A DNA stretch of 64,000 nt, taken from the NCBI GenBank assembly GCA_907165275.2, contig OU015661.1, forward strand, positions 5,897,501 to 5,961,500, in the 5' to 3' direction. Of the stretch, positions 48,190-60,348 are shown one piece after another. Under the pieces are notes generated by a model. That model did not search any database, was not told the origin of the DNA, and was given only the letters and a program-made list of their open reading frames with translations. A program made the translations under genes and the position numbers. Source of the DNA: Zygaena filipendulae (taxonomy: Eukaryota > Arthropoda > Insecta > Lepidoptera > Zygaenidae). Every line of letters starts with the position of its first letter. Position 1 is the stretch's first letter.

Positions 48190-49758
48190 AGATAGATATT
48201 AACCTTTTTTTTTTTTTTTTTTTTTGACCCAGGGAAAATGCTTTATGCATACCACCGCCCCCGGGCCGGGGCGATGGTTATGTGGGACTCTGCCCTGAAA
48301 AGGGCAACCCGCCCTGAAAAGGGAGGGAATGCTACCCACTGAAAACCCTGGGGTGTTCCTCCTCCGCGCCTGTTGCCGGGGCCACGGGAATCGCTTTCGC
48401 ATGCTCCGCAGCCCCGACGGCGCCAGCCCGTCGCCGGGCTCCTCCTCGAGGGGCACGAGTGCCCCTCAGAATGACGACGATGCGCCGGAACACGCGACGC
48501 ACCGCCGTCCTCCTCCTTCTCGGGGACCTTGTGCAAAGGACGCCGGTCGGGCCCATGACCGGCGCCCGAGGCCCCCTGCGACGGGTCAGGTCCGTGGCCC
48601 CGCCGCCCACCACGACGGCCGCAGGGAGTGAGGAGGGCCGACTAGCTCCGCGCCAGCACTCCCCTCCCCCCGCAGCCCCTCCACGCCGCCAATCACCGGG
48701 GCGGCCCCGTCGAGGCCGCAGAGGAAAAACATCTCCACGGCCTCTAACCCTCAGCCGCGGTGCTCCCCGAGCCACCGCGGCCCGCCTCAGTCGCGCCGCC
48801 GCCCCGGAGGACGACAGCGCCACCTACATGGGCCGCCTCGAGCCGAACTTGCCCCCAACAAGTCGGTGAGACGGCCCCCTCCCGGTGCCTCATGCCGGGC
48901 GCGGCGCCGGATGAAATCAACGGCGCCGCACTCGCCGGCATTCTGGCCCGCCTCTGGGTTCCTCTTGGCTTCACCGTGGGTGGACAGTCCACGGTTACTA
49001 AGCCCCCCCGCCACGACAAGGCGGGAACCCAATTCGGGGGGGAGATAGATATTAACCTTTTTTTTTTTTTTTTTTGACCCAGGGAAAATGCTTTATGCAT
49101 ACCACCGCCCTGGGGCAGGCGATGGTTATGTGGGACTCCGCCCTGAAAAGGGCGACCCGCCCTGAGAAGGGCGGGAATACTACCCACTAAAAACCCTGGG
49201 GTGTTCGCCGCCTCCGCGCCTGTTGCCGGGGCCACGGGATCGCTTTCGCATGCTCCGCAGCCCCGGCAGCGCCAGCCCGAGACGGGCACCGCCTCCGTGA
49301 TGACGATGCATCGGAACACGCGACGCACCGCCATCCTTCCTTCTCGGGGACTCCATGTAGTGGGCGCCGCACGGCCCCACGTCCGACGCCCGAAGTCCCC
49401 GGCGGCGGGATGGGGACCCGCCGCCAAAAGGCCGCAGGGATTGGGAAGCTCGGCTGGTCAGACCGACGCTCCCCCTCCCCCACAGACCCTCCACGCCGCC
49501 GCCCGTGAGGGCAGCAGCGCCTCCCACTCGGGCCACTTCGTCCGGGCTGTCCACACACCCCGAGGAAGCGGCCCGTGGCCTCGGGAAGGGCGGCACCGGG
49601 AGTGCGTACCGGCGCTGCAACCGACCATACTGGCCCCGCCTCTGGGTTCCTCTTGGCTTCACCGTGGGTCGTCACTGCCCACGGCTACTGAGCCCCCCCG
49701 CCACGACAAGGCGGGAACCCAATTCGGGGGGGAGATAGATATTAACCTAACCTAACCA
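48190..49758 (-). mobile_element. Tandem dimer of a telomere-associated non-LTR-type retroposon
   Basis: Two GC-rich minus-strand units, 48205-49042 and 49058-49732, each end in a poly(A) tail (seen as oligo-T at 48205-48225 and 49058-49075). They share about 130 bp at the 3' end and about 100 bp at the 5' end but differ in the middle. AGATAGATATTAACC occurs exactly at all three boundaries (48190-48204, 49043-49057, 49733-49747). The third copy runs into CCTAACC repeats. Poly(A) abutting GGTTA recalls the telomere-targeted TRAS/SART families of Lepidoptera; no RT or endonuclease domain is visible, so these are truncated or non-autonomous. Confidence 0.7.
49743..49758 (-). repeat. Short telomeric-type repeat (TTAGG)
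   Basis: Two to three CCTAA units on the plus strand (TTAGG on the minus), at the outer edge of the retroposon dimer. An interstitial remnant, not a chromosome end, since unique DNA continues on both sides. Confidence 0.6.
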
Positions 49759-50216
49759 TACGTAACTGCATTATCAGGACTTGAAAACATTATTTAGCAT
49801 AAGATAAAAGAATAAGTAAAACCGAAATAGAAAAATTACAAAGTGCAGATCCATATTCTCCACTTGTACTCTCCATATCATCCACATTCTCCGTTTCTAC
49901 TTACTCCAATACTCCAACAAGTTCTCACAAATCATAATTCACCTTGATAGTGAATATCATTTCATCAGCACTGAAAAGTTATAGCTAGCTCGGAGCGAAA
50001 TTTCCAATTTCACTTCCATTCTAGTAGCGAATTGGAAGCATCCGTTGAATCGAAAAGGATTGTGAAAAATTTACATATGTAGAAAAAAAATTCAGTCAGG
50101 ACAAAAGCAATCAAAGCGACGCAAACATCACCCTGCTATGGCATATTTATATAAATGGCTTTCATTTCAAATAAATAAATACATACCGTGGATATTTGAC
50201 AATGTTTAATAATAAA

Positions 50217-50478
50217 CTAGCTGTTCCCCGCGGTTTCACCCGCGGTAATTTCGGAGATCCCGCGAGAATTCCGGGACAAAAGTACCCTATGTCCTTCTGA
50301 CAACATGTGTGCAAAATTTTGTGATGATCGGTTGACAAATTATATACCTAAACCTTTCTCATGCATGAATCGCTCTATCTATTGGTGAAAACCTCATAAA
50401 AATCCGTTCAGTAGTTTTTGAGTTTATCGCGACAGACAGACAGACAGACGCCGCGGAGGACTTTGTTTTATATTAAGT
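50217..50478 (-). mobile_element. Helitron-like repeat with GACA microsatellite
   Basis: CTAG at 50217 after A; hairpin; (GACA)n at about 50431-50448; 5' end near 50478. Confidence 0.65.
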
Positions 50479-51177
50479 AATATGTATGTATTAATATTAA
50501 GTTCATTAAAAATTCATTAAAAATGGCTATAATTTTGGGTCCGTTAAGTATCTTTTACAAGGTAGGTACATTTTAATAACATGTTACGGTACGAATACTT
50601 ATCAACTTCAAAGGTTAAAACTTCAAGAACAAGTGTAACGTTTGACTCGGTCGAGAGTGATATTATGAAACAAAAAAGTCTATTGCGCGCACCCATATAT
50701 TAAGTTAATGGGGTCTGGCTTAAGCACGCCCTTGACTTTAACGATTTGGCCGAAGGAGGCACGAAATAAATTTAAATCGGTTTGGCTGCGACTCGGGCAG
50801 CGGTCAGTCTCTTTGTTACGATGCAGCAGCACAGTGAACTGGGCAGTCTAGTAGTAACATAATGTGAGTAGGTAGTCGACACTCTACACCCGACACCCAA
50901 ACAATGTGAAGCTGCCGCTCGAGTGCAATGAACCTTCAACGACGTGTAAAGAATAAGTTAAAGAATTAATCGTTGCCATTAGAAAATAGTAAATACGCTG
51001 AGGCAACAGTTTGAAACTAATTTATGACATTGGTAACGATTATAGGTACTTACATATTTTATAATTCATGAATTTGAAAATAATGAGATCCCTATTGTAT
51101 GTTTACATGGCTTTTAACAAATAATAAGCGAGAATTTGGAACTTCCTCGACTCCTTGTGTGTCTGGATTAAGAGTAT

Positions 51178-51275
51178 CCTATTAACAGGAACCAGCACAC
51201 GTTATTTCTGTACCTATTCCAAATTTCATCTAAATCCGTTCAGTCGTTTATGCATGATAAGTACAGTAGGTAACA
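51178..51275 (-). mobile_element. Helitron-like repeat, internal fragment
   Basis: ATCCTATT, CACACGTTATTTCTGTACC, then AAATCCGTTCAGTCGTTTAT. Confidence 0.3.
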
Positions 51276-51375
51276 ATCATGATAGAATCTCAAATCAAAT
51301 ATACAATATACATAATATACAACATTACACAGGTTGATAAATAGTAGATACACTGTTTTTTTTATTTGGCACGAG

Positions 51376-51410
51376 CTCAGACGAAATAAAAAGTCTTTAT
51401 TTCGTCTGAG
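51376..51410. repeat. Perfect 15-bp hairpin flanked by direct repeats
   Basis: Stems 51376-51390 and 51396-51410. GGCACGAGCT occurs at 51368-51377 and 51411-51420. Confidence 0.8.
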
Positions 51411-52457
51411 GGCACGAGCTTATAATAATTATGGTTAGTTTAATCTATTAGGTAGAAGGATAAGGTAGATACCTACATAGAATAGAAATGTAGATATGAC
51501 TTGTTATCTTTTATCCTAAAACAAAAACAATCCAGCCCATAATTTATCAAGAATAACGTAATGTTTATTTGAGGTAACCGTTTCTGGTTTTTGCTTTGGA
51601 ATATACATGTTATTTGAAATGGGGATAGGTACCTACCAAAAATGACTAATTGTCCATTCCAACAAATAACTTTTACGTAAACATTTACCTAAAACTTCAC
51701 AGGCTTTAAAAAATACCTATTCCAAAATTTATAACATAATACCCATTTTCAACTTTATCATCAGCTGTGTGTGTGTGTAAGGAGAATACCTAATAACCAA
51801 TTGTTAATATCCTCCCTGTGAGCAGGCACAGAACGTAGTATTATATAGGTATTTTTCAATAAACACACAACTGATCAAAACACCATAATACGAGTTAACG
51901 CATCCATTAAATAATTCTTCCCGTATAGTTTCATTTATCTACTTGTTTTTGCATAGTTAATTACATCAATGATATACTTTGATTTGTACGTCGCTTGTTA
52001 ACCAGTTTTTGTATATGTACATTTTTATACTTTATACTTTAGATACCTTCTCCAACCACCCACTGAAATGTTACTCTAGCGCGCCTCCGCAGACTCCGTA
52101 CATGATTCATTGCCCGAAGCGCAGACCGTTCACGTGTTCCATCACGATATAATGTACGTCATCACTCTTGTTTTGTATGTAGAACCTTAACACACGTCAC
52201 GTCTGCGTTCACCAACTGAAATTGTAAAGAAAATTTTATTATTACGTTACCAAACATCCAGTTCGCTAGCAAAGTAATCGTAAGTTAATCGTATGCAAAG
52301 TATTTGCGATCTTCAATTTTGTTGTTTAAATAATAATAATGGGATTATCTACTGCTAATGAATACCTACATATGAAGCGAAAATATCTACAAAGATGAAG
52401 TGAGGTTTTTGTAATGTTAATCTACGTTTGTGGTCTCCAATCTGCCTACAATTAGTA

Positions 52458-52690
52458 CTAGCTGTTCCCGCGGGAATTCCGGGTTACAATGAATATGCGG
52501 TTTGAATTCTAACGTAACATCCTAATGTTTGTAGATATGCCATATTCAGCAAATAAATGAATTTAAATTTGAAACAATTTAGCCTACGTTACTTAGGGAT
52601 AATGTAGCATTATATGTATAATGGCGAAAAAACTTTTGCCTATTAGTTATACATATTTATATGATTGATATAAAAATTTTACTCAAATGT
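52458..52690 (-). mobile_element. Helitron-like repeat with nested LINE tail
   Basis: CTAGCTGTTCCCGCGGG at 52458. The body is split by 52487-52566 and resumes as TTAGCCTACGTTACTTAGGG. Confidence 0.55.
52487..52566 (+). mobile_element. LINE-type 3' end fragment
   Basis: ATGCCATATTCAGCAAATAA followed by an ATTTAAATTTGAA tail; ACAAT on both sides looks like a target duplication. Confidence 0.5.
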
Positions 52691-54193
52691 TTTTTTGCTA
52701 TTTGTCGAGGCCAGAGACTCAACCCTCATTGTTACTAGCCGTAATCAAGTCTAAATTCTAATCACATGCATCAAAGATGATCAAAGTCATCAGTAGGTAC
52801 CCAAACAACAGTAGCCTCATGCGTCTACCGAATTAATAATATTAATTCCATCTTTTTTATTTCTACTCGCTCATACTCAACACACAATACTCGTTAATTT
52901 GTAATTAATTACACTTTCAAAAGCACTTTGGGCCGTAATTAACAGACGCATCGATGTTTTTAATCGTTTTACCCTTGTATGTAAACGTAAATATTTAGAT
53001 GCCTTTAAACGATAGTGGGTAAATTATAAGTCCTAGTATAAAGTAAAACTTTGCGAAGATTTGAACAATATTGGATACAATTATTACAATTTTAAGTACA
53101 ACTTTACAATTTTAAATTTTAAGTATCTATAGGAAAAAGGCATTAACTAGCCCTTAAAAAAATACAGTTTTTCATCAGAATATGGGCAATTTTGTAAGAC
53201 ATGACTGTTTCAAACAAAATTAAAACAAAAAGTCTCTTTCTCAGCAATGTAGTAAAAATGAAATCTTAATTATTTTTTTCTAATCAATTTATACTCGTCA
53301 CAATGTATATGGCGAAGTGGAACTCATGGTGATGTACCAGGAGAACTCCTCAATAATTAATGTCCCTGCATCGGGAAAAGCAATATTTTGTAAATGGCGA
53401 TGAGCAGTTGACATTAGGCTTTTGTAACTTAGATAAATTACAAACCGATTCACTTAAAAAAATAATGATTCCTAACGCTTCATTGAAAATTTCAGTAGCA
53501 GGGCTGGAAGTGGGTTTCCAATTGCCTATATTTTAAATTTTGGCGCCACATTATAGGAAAAAAGGGATATCTTCGTCATTAGCATTTGTTAACAGTAAGT
53601 AAGAGATCAAGAAGAAAAGAGAGGTACAAGAACCGCCATCATCGTCACTCATATTTTACTTAGTACTAAATATACCAAGAGAAAATTAAGTTAGGCTTCC
53701 AAATAAAAACGATTTAAAGGGTAATCGTTTCCTCGTTGAGTATTTTTAAGTTTTTAAGTGGTTTTTTTAAAGTTAACTGTTAGCGATATTCCAGCTTCCG
53801 TCTGCTGACTCGAGATGCAACTAAAAGTTTAATACTGCCTATTAAGAGAGGTCTAATTTCTTTCATAGTCATTTATGCTGAACCGTCGCGTTGGCTTATC
53901 TGCCGCCGCTTTTCTTGCTCCCAATAAGTATTGAGATGATTTTAAGTTTGAAATCTGCATAGTTCAGATTAGTACGAATACAGATGCAATTAAAGAAGAA
54001 AAAACCGAAAATTGAACGGCATGAACGTCTTGTGGAAGATCTTCCTTTTTTTGCTAATTTGAAATGAAAGTCGTTGAAAGCACACGAAAGAGATAACGTA
54101 CGTATGTATTTATACCTAAGTATATATGTATTATTCTATTATTCTTACTAAATTACTATACTTTCAACATAGAATTATACTTAATATTATATA

Positions 54194-54480
54194 CTAGCCG
54201 TTCCCCGCGGTGATTTCGGAGTTCCCGCAGGGATTACGGGACAAAAAGTACCCTATTTCCTTTTCTGTACCTCTGACAACGTGTATGCTAAATTGAGTGG
54301 TGATTGGTTGAGTCGTTAACGCGTTATTAATAATGTTATCGTTATATTTACACAAAAACTTGACATAATAATATTATACTATACCTGAACCTTTCTCATG
54401 AATCACTCTATGTATTGATAAAAACCGCACGAAAATCCTTTCAGTAGGTTTAAGTTTATCGCGAACAAATACGTACCTAT
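54194..54480 (-). mobile_element. Helitron-like repeat
   Basis: CTAGCCGTTCCCCGCGG at 54194; CAACGTGTATGC; AATCCTTTCAGTAGG near the 5' side. Confidence 0.55.
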
Positions 54481-55206
54481 ACAATATTTTCCACACGCTA
54501 GATATTAAGTATGTTAAAAAGCCTAAATGTAAGCCTATATTGCTGACGGTACCTCGTTGTAATTAACCGCCGCGCCTCTCACACCAACCGTCGCTCCTTC
54601 AATTTATTGCAGGAAAATTATCTTTGTTGACCCATGTGCCTTTTACCAAGGTGCTGCTTTCCCGCTTTTTGTGAGCGTTTTTCATATTTTCGCTTCGGTG
54701 TCGGGGCGTGGTAACGCAAATGTACCTATTTATTTTACCTGTTTATGTTTTGCGTCAGATCATTAATTTGGTAATAGAAATTTCGTTGAAACAAAACACG
54801 CTCACTGCTATCATGTTAAGACAGTTTAGTCAGACCTAATAATATTACAGTACAGAGAATAATAAAAGAAAAAGGATGTTGTTTTAAGCAAATTAAATTT
54901 TTACGTTTTTCGGTGGGGTGTGCTATTTTAGACATAGACATATCTTGTATCACACTACCACTTAACAATGAATGAGAAGAAGTTTAACTATAAAAAAGAA
55001 ATAATCGCATTGTAATTACTGCGATGCCAAACTGGAGATCGATTTAATATAATAGTATCCCTTGTTTACCCTTAAACCCTGTATAAGCACTATCTACAAT
55101 AGGGAATATGCATGTTTTTTAAATTTATTTGATATTTTGTTCCTTGAATATTTATTCAGACATTATGCCTCAACAATATTTTTATTTTTATTTTATTTTA
55201 TTAAGG

Positions 55207-55310
55207 ACAACAACAGCCATCATTATTACTATTACATCTTATAAACATAAACATTTAGAAGTAAGGCCAATAACAGTTATCCACATAATTTCATAATACC
55301 GTTTGGGAAA
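55207..55310 (-). mobile_element. Retroposon 3' end, family shared with 27205
   Basis: The tail side reads TTTTATTTTATTTTATT on the plus strand, that is (AATAAA)-like on the minus. Confidence 0.6.
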
Positions 55311-55740
55311 CAACAACACTTTAATCTAGGTACAGTACATAGGTATACAGTTGAACCACGATCAGCAATATGAATACAACAATAAATACAGTAGCATTGC
55401 TACACCAACTCTTAATATTAGGGCGTAGAATATTCCCTAATAGATATATAAGACGTGGTAAAATTAGGTGCAAATATTTTCAGGGCTGAAAGTACACGTT
55501 TTGACAAACAGGATAAGCAAAAAAATTATATTAAGTTCAGCAGTTTTTCAGAATATGAGGAAAATAAATTCATTGAAAAAACATTACAACTACATTGACA
55601 AGGTACAAAATACACGTGGCTCACTATACCTAAGGTACCTATACAACGCACGCGCCACGCACATAGCAAGCGATGCATCAGCTGTAATGTAATAATTAGA
55701 ATACTTTGGCCAGAATCATTCTCAGTAATAATATATTCTA

Positions 55741-55947
55741 CTAGCTGTCCCCCGCGATTTCATCCGCGGTAATTTCAGAGTTCCCGCGGTAATTTCGGAG
55801 TTCCCGCGGGAATTCCGGGATAAAAACTATCCTATCTTTTAAGTTGGACCATATTATAAAAGGTTACAAAATTTTATCAAAATCCGTTCAGTAGTTTCGG
55901 AGTTCATCGCGGACAAACAACGTGACACGTGATTTATATATATTAGA
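55741..55947 (-). mobile_element. Helitron-like repeat, first of an abutting pair
   Basis: CTAG at 55741 after A, 5' TC complement ending exactly at 55947. Contains a 21-bp internal tandem duplication near 55770-55810. Confidence 0.75.
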
Positions 55948-56138
55948 CTAGCTGTCCCCCGCGATTTCATCCGCGGTAATTTCGGAGTTCCCGCGGGAAT
56001 TCCGGGATAAAAACTATCCTATCTTTTAAGTTGGACCATATTATAAATGATTACAAAATTTTATCAAAATCCGTTCAGTAGTTTCGGAGTCCATCGCGGA
56101 CAAACAACGTGACACGTGATTTATATATATATTAAAGA
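55948..56138 (-). mobile_element. Helitron-like repeat, second of an abutting pair
   Basis: CTAG at 55948 follows the previous copy with no base between; the 5' end is at 56138 before T. More than 90 percent alike to its neighbour by eye. Confidence 0.75.
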
Positions 56139-56810
56139 TGAACCAGTTAGCTTAAAGTAGCTTCTAAGCTCTCGTCACACACATCTGCTCGGTGCAGCGT
56201 CGCGGTGACGTACCACAATTGGAGCGCTAATGTAACTTGCATTTTTAATTCCGTCAAGAGTCCCAAGGTGGTTCCAGCCAGCGGGCATTAAGTGCTGTGG
56301 CTACGTCACCTGGTCGCTTAAATTATCTAAGTATGTGAATCATACATAAGAATTACCTATGTATAAAAAATCTTAACTTTTCATCTTAATCCCGATAATC
56401 GAAAATTTTACTATAAATAATGATTGGCCATTATCAGACACCGCCACCTATAGTCCAAGAAAACTGATTTACATAATAACAAATTGCATGAATGCATATA
56501 AAATTATGAAAAATCTCAGATAGAACTGTCACACAATTTGCAGTTAGTTCAGCAAGCTATAGAAACATTCTAAATCCACGGCATCCATATTCAAAACAAC
56601 ATTCGCAAAGCTGTGCAGTTCTCACAAACGAGGAGATATTGCGTATCATTTATTACGACTGGACCACCAGACAGAACGATCAGATATACAAAAGGTAACC
56701 AAAACGTTAATACAATATATTGTGTCCTGCTATACTACTTCTGTAAAACTGCTTTCATCGATACTTTTTAAGTGCTATGTATTTTTTTTTCATTGGTATA
56801 TGTGCTAGCC

Positions 56811-56837
56811 TCAGAAGAATAACTGTTATTATTCTGA
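56811..56837. repeat. 12-bp hairpin flanked by direct repeats
   Basis: Stems 56811-56822 and 56826-56837 with one mismatch. TGTGCTAGCC occurs at 56801-56810 and 56838-56847. Confidence 0.75.
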
Positions 56838-57122
56838 TGTGCTAGCCAAGTTAGAAACTTTTTAAAACGATAACATTAGCTTTTTGTCAATAAAAAGCGA
56901 ATATAAACAACTGTGTCGGTGTGTCATTGGCAGAAAATTCAAAAAATAATTTTAAAATTTTATGAAACTTTATTTATAATAAAAGAATACAATCACAGTT
57001 CCGATGACACCTAATTAGGTAATAACATAATCTCTCCATTTATGACAAAAAAAAGTTTATTCAAAAACCCCATTATTCAGTAGGTAATTTCCAATTAGCT
57101 AAATTATAGAAAATTTTGTTCA

Positions 57123-57466
57123 ATGGGCATGTTGACTCATTTTTATTTTTCAGTCCGTCTTGTAGATTATTAAAAAATATTGGACACGTATTTTTTCATT
57201 TTTTACGTAATCAAAAAATAACGGCGATATATTGAGTTGAAATTTCGCGTGACGTCACTATTCTGACAGTTTTTTTTTAGTGGTTGTTTTTTAGGTTTTA
57301 GCGGTTAGTGACGTCACGACCCCTCACCCTAAACTTTAATGCGCTTTATCTCTGTATATTTTAATTTATTTAAAAAAGCAAAAAATACTATGTCTATTGT
57401 TTTTTTTATTTTCTAACTGACGGACTAATTAGAATTTTGATTTTCAAAAGTAGTCCACATCCCCAT
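57123..57466 (+). mobile_element. MITE family 1, full copy
   Basis: Terminal inverted repeats ATGGGCATGTTGACT and (inverted) ATGGGGATGTGGACTA, with TA after the right end. GTGACGTCAC occurs twice in the centre. Confidence 0.75.
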
Positions 57467-57589
57467 TATACCTTTCCTCTTTCTAGCGTTACATGAATAC
57501 ATAATTAAACTTAAAAACATTTGAATTGATATATCGATCTAACAAACCATCACTTGAGAAGAGCACGATCAATTTGGCTGATTTATTTT

Positions 57590-57715
57590 ATTTCGGAGTT
57601 CCCATGGGAATTATCCTACCCTTCCCCTGTCCCTATGCCCTTCTCTGTACCCCTGACAACATGTATGCAAAATTTAATGGTGATCGGTCCAGCCGTTCAC
57701 GCATGATGTCGTTGC
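57590..57715 (-). mobile_element. Helitron-like repeat, fragment
   Basis: TTTCGGAGTTCCCATGGGAA, CTTCTCTGTACCCCTGACAA and GGTGATCGGTCCAGCCGTT. Both ends are missing. Confidence 0.5.
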
Positions 57716-58701
57716 CAAGGAAAATAGAGATTCATTTTTAACCGACTTAATACGGTTTGTATGAAAGAAAAATTAGGAAAATACTTGAGATAACGTGTGA
57801 TATGGCGACGAGAGCAATCTATTTCGTTATTACAAAACTTTGTATTATGGCCACATTACATTCGTATTATAATTGCTACAGGAAAAGTTTAATTGAAAAT
57901 TCTTAATACGTAGGACTTAACAACACTGAGCAACAAAAGGAAACGTGTGATTTCTACACCCAGGCTTCACTTTCGTGAAACTTGCAATCTTCTCATTGGA
58001 AACTTCATTTCACCTCCTTATGACTCAAAAAATTTATGATGGTTATTACGTTTTTGTGACTATAATAAATGCTGATAAGAGTTCATCCACTTATATTCCG
58101 AATATTTCCTATTATTTAATGACTTTGGTTTTAGATAGGCACTTGCGTTGCGTCCTTTGATTACGGTAAATAGTACATTCCATAGTAAAATACCTACCTA
58201 TATGTGTTTATTTTTCAAGACGCCGTGAAAGGTTATTGTGTGACATTATTACTTAAATAACCAGCTTCGCCTCGTAAAAGTCATATTCCTAAGGATCTTT
58301 GAAATAATCAAAGCATTATTGTGTCGTAAATCTTTATTGCAGCTACCACTAAAGTCTTTATTGAGGCGAATATATGAATATTTTGTTTAGTGTATCGTCT
58401 GCATTCTATTTTAATAGCTAAACGATAGAATAATGTTATTGTAAATTTTTTCACTAAATCTTGTTAAGGCTAAGTGCAACATTATTCAGTGAAATCTTGA
58501 AAATAATGAATCTTTTATCTTCACCCATCCAACTGTTATCTTTTGGCTCAATATAGAAAATTGCTTATTTTTTTGTTTTTCTCCTTATGGACTTTTGCGT
58601 GTAGCCAGTTTTAAGTAAAATAAATGTAAATCTATTAGCATAACTGTAGGGTGCTATGGTTTGTAACATCTTTCTCGAAGCTCTTTGGGGGACACCCATT
58701 A

Positions 58702-58931
58702 TCTAATATATATAAATCACGTGTCACGTTGTTTGTCCGCGATGGAGTCCGAAACTACTGAACGGATTTTGATAAAATTTTGTAACCATTCATAAAATGG
58801 TCCAACTTAAAAGATAGGATAGTTTTTATCCCGGAATTCCCTCGGGAACTGAAGGACATAGAGTACTTTTTTCCCGCAACCTCCGCGGGAACTCCGAAAT
58901 TACCGCGGATGAAATCGCGGGGGACAGCTAG
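58702..58931 (+). mobile_element. Helitron-like repeat, complete
   Basis: A|TCTAATATATATAAATC at 58701/58702 and CTAG|T at 58931/58932, with a terminal GCGGATGAAATCGC hairpin. The best reference copy in the window, 230 bp. Confidence 0.78.
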
Positions 58932-59434
58932 TAGTTTTATATAGTTTGGTATTTTTTAGGCTCAAACCAAAGGTGTTACCGAAAGATAATTTAAACATTA
59001 TATCATAATCTGCGTTGAGTTTGATAGTATAAAAAGTTGTCTACAGTACAGTGTTTTTTTTTATATTAGGTACCTTTAGCTTTTCTGAATGTTATCGTTT
59101 TTTTATTAGTACCTACACGCTTAAATAAGAATAAACGCGAATCCATTAGGTATATACCTATTTTAAGTACAAATTAATAAATCTTAAAATCCATTATATA
59201 CAACAAAATTGTATTATGAAGTCACTCGAGATCCCGCTTCTATGAAATTAAATTATAGGAAATAAAAGATATCAACTCAATGGATATCTCAAACAGATCG
59301 GTTCTTACAAATTCTCATACAAATTAGTTCGGAGTGGGTACGAGTGAGTACATTCTTTTTAAATATTCCGAGCAGTAACGTTGTACTTAATGAAATTTGC
59401 GAGAATTCTCGAAACATCTCAATTTTTGCGTCTC

Positions 59435-59480
59435 CTCGCGCCGCCCGGCGCGCGGCGCCCGCGCCCGGCGACCCGCGACC
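59435..59480. other. GC-rich island
   Basis: CGCGCCGCCCGGCGCGCGG and following CGCCCGGCGACC. Short, isolated and non-coding. Confidence 0.45.
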
Positions 59481-60122
59481 GAACTTTTCATCTCTCAGAT
59501 TAATTTGGAATTAGATTAGATTACAATCAGCCAAATCCGTACCGGTGAAATGGTTCAACCTGGATCGGAAACGCTGTGATACACAGGAAAACCAAAAAGA
59601 AGTACAAAGCTTACGTGGCAACAGGCAGTAGTAGGTAGGTACCTACTTGTAGAGCTGGATAAAAAACTTCGTGATGATCACACATTGGCAGACGGGGTAA
59701 AGGTAGACCTTCAAAGATCGACTTATGATGTGGTGGAGGTAGCAAGCAATATGTGAATACATAGTTCATCGATAGATAGATCCGTTAAGTGCTTAGTTTA
59801 GATCCGTGAAGTGGTATAATGAAAATGGTGATGAATGTTTAAATCATAACCTGTCGATGTGATACCGACTTCTTAGTAAACCTCATAGTATGTATTAATA
59901 ATCTTTTGTTATCATTTAAAATATACAAATTTGACATTAACTTAATGTAAATACCTACTTATACTTGTGTAGGTATAAGTGTTACATTAAGTGCACACCT
60001 GGTAAATACATAAACTGCGTAAACTCGTGCCATAAATACTCAGCAGGGTTAGGCATAGCGAGTGGATATTTTATGTAAATACATCAAAGAAAAAGGGAGT
60101 TATAATAATATATCACAATCTA

Positions 60123-60348
60123 CTAGCTGGTCCTTCCGATGTGTCCCCCGCGTCAATTTCGGGATTCCCACGGGAACTCTTTATTCCATGATATAAAGTA
60201 GGTATCCTATGTCACTCACATCAGATACACTGTAGCTTTCTCTCAATGAAAGCATTTTTTAAATCAGTTCACTAATTTCAGAGATTACCCTCTAGGTACA
60301 TCTAAACTTATATAACTTTAGATTTACCTCTTTATAATACATATTATC
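60123..60348 (-). mobile_element. Helitron-like repeat, diverged
   Basis: CTAGCTGGTCC at 60123, GGGATTCCCACGGGAACTC core, 5' side CCTCTTTATAATACATATTA. Confidence 0.5.

Larger units (their letters stand above)
49759..55206. other. No gene seen beyond listed repeats
   Basis: The stretch 50690-50900 is GC-richer and has TCAGT at 50803, a possible initiator, but no exon can be supported. Confidence 0.45.

Noticed and set aside
48199..49755. Many overlapping open frames of 60-227 codons on both strands
   Set aside because: They come from the high GC content of the retroposon dimer. None shows an RT, endonuclease or zinc-finger pattern, and frames run across unit junctions.
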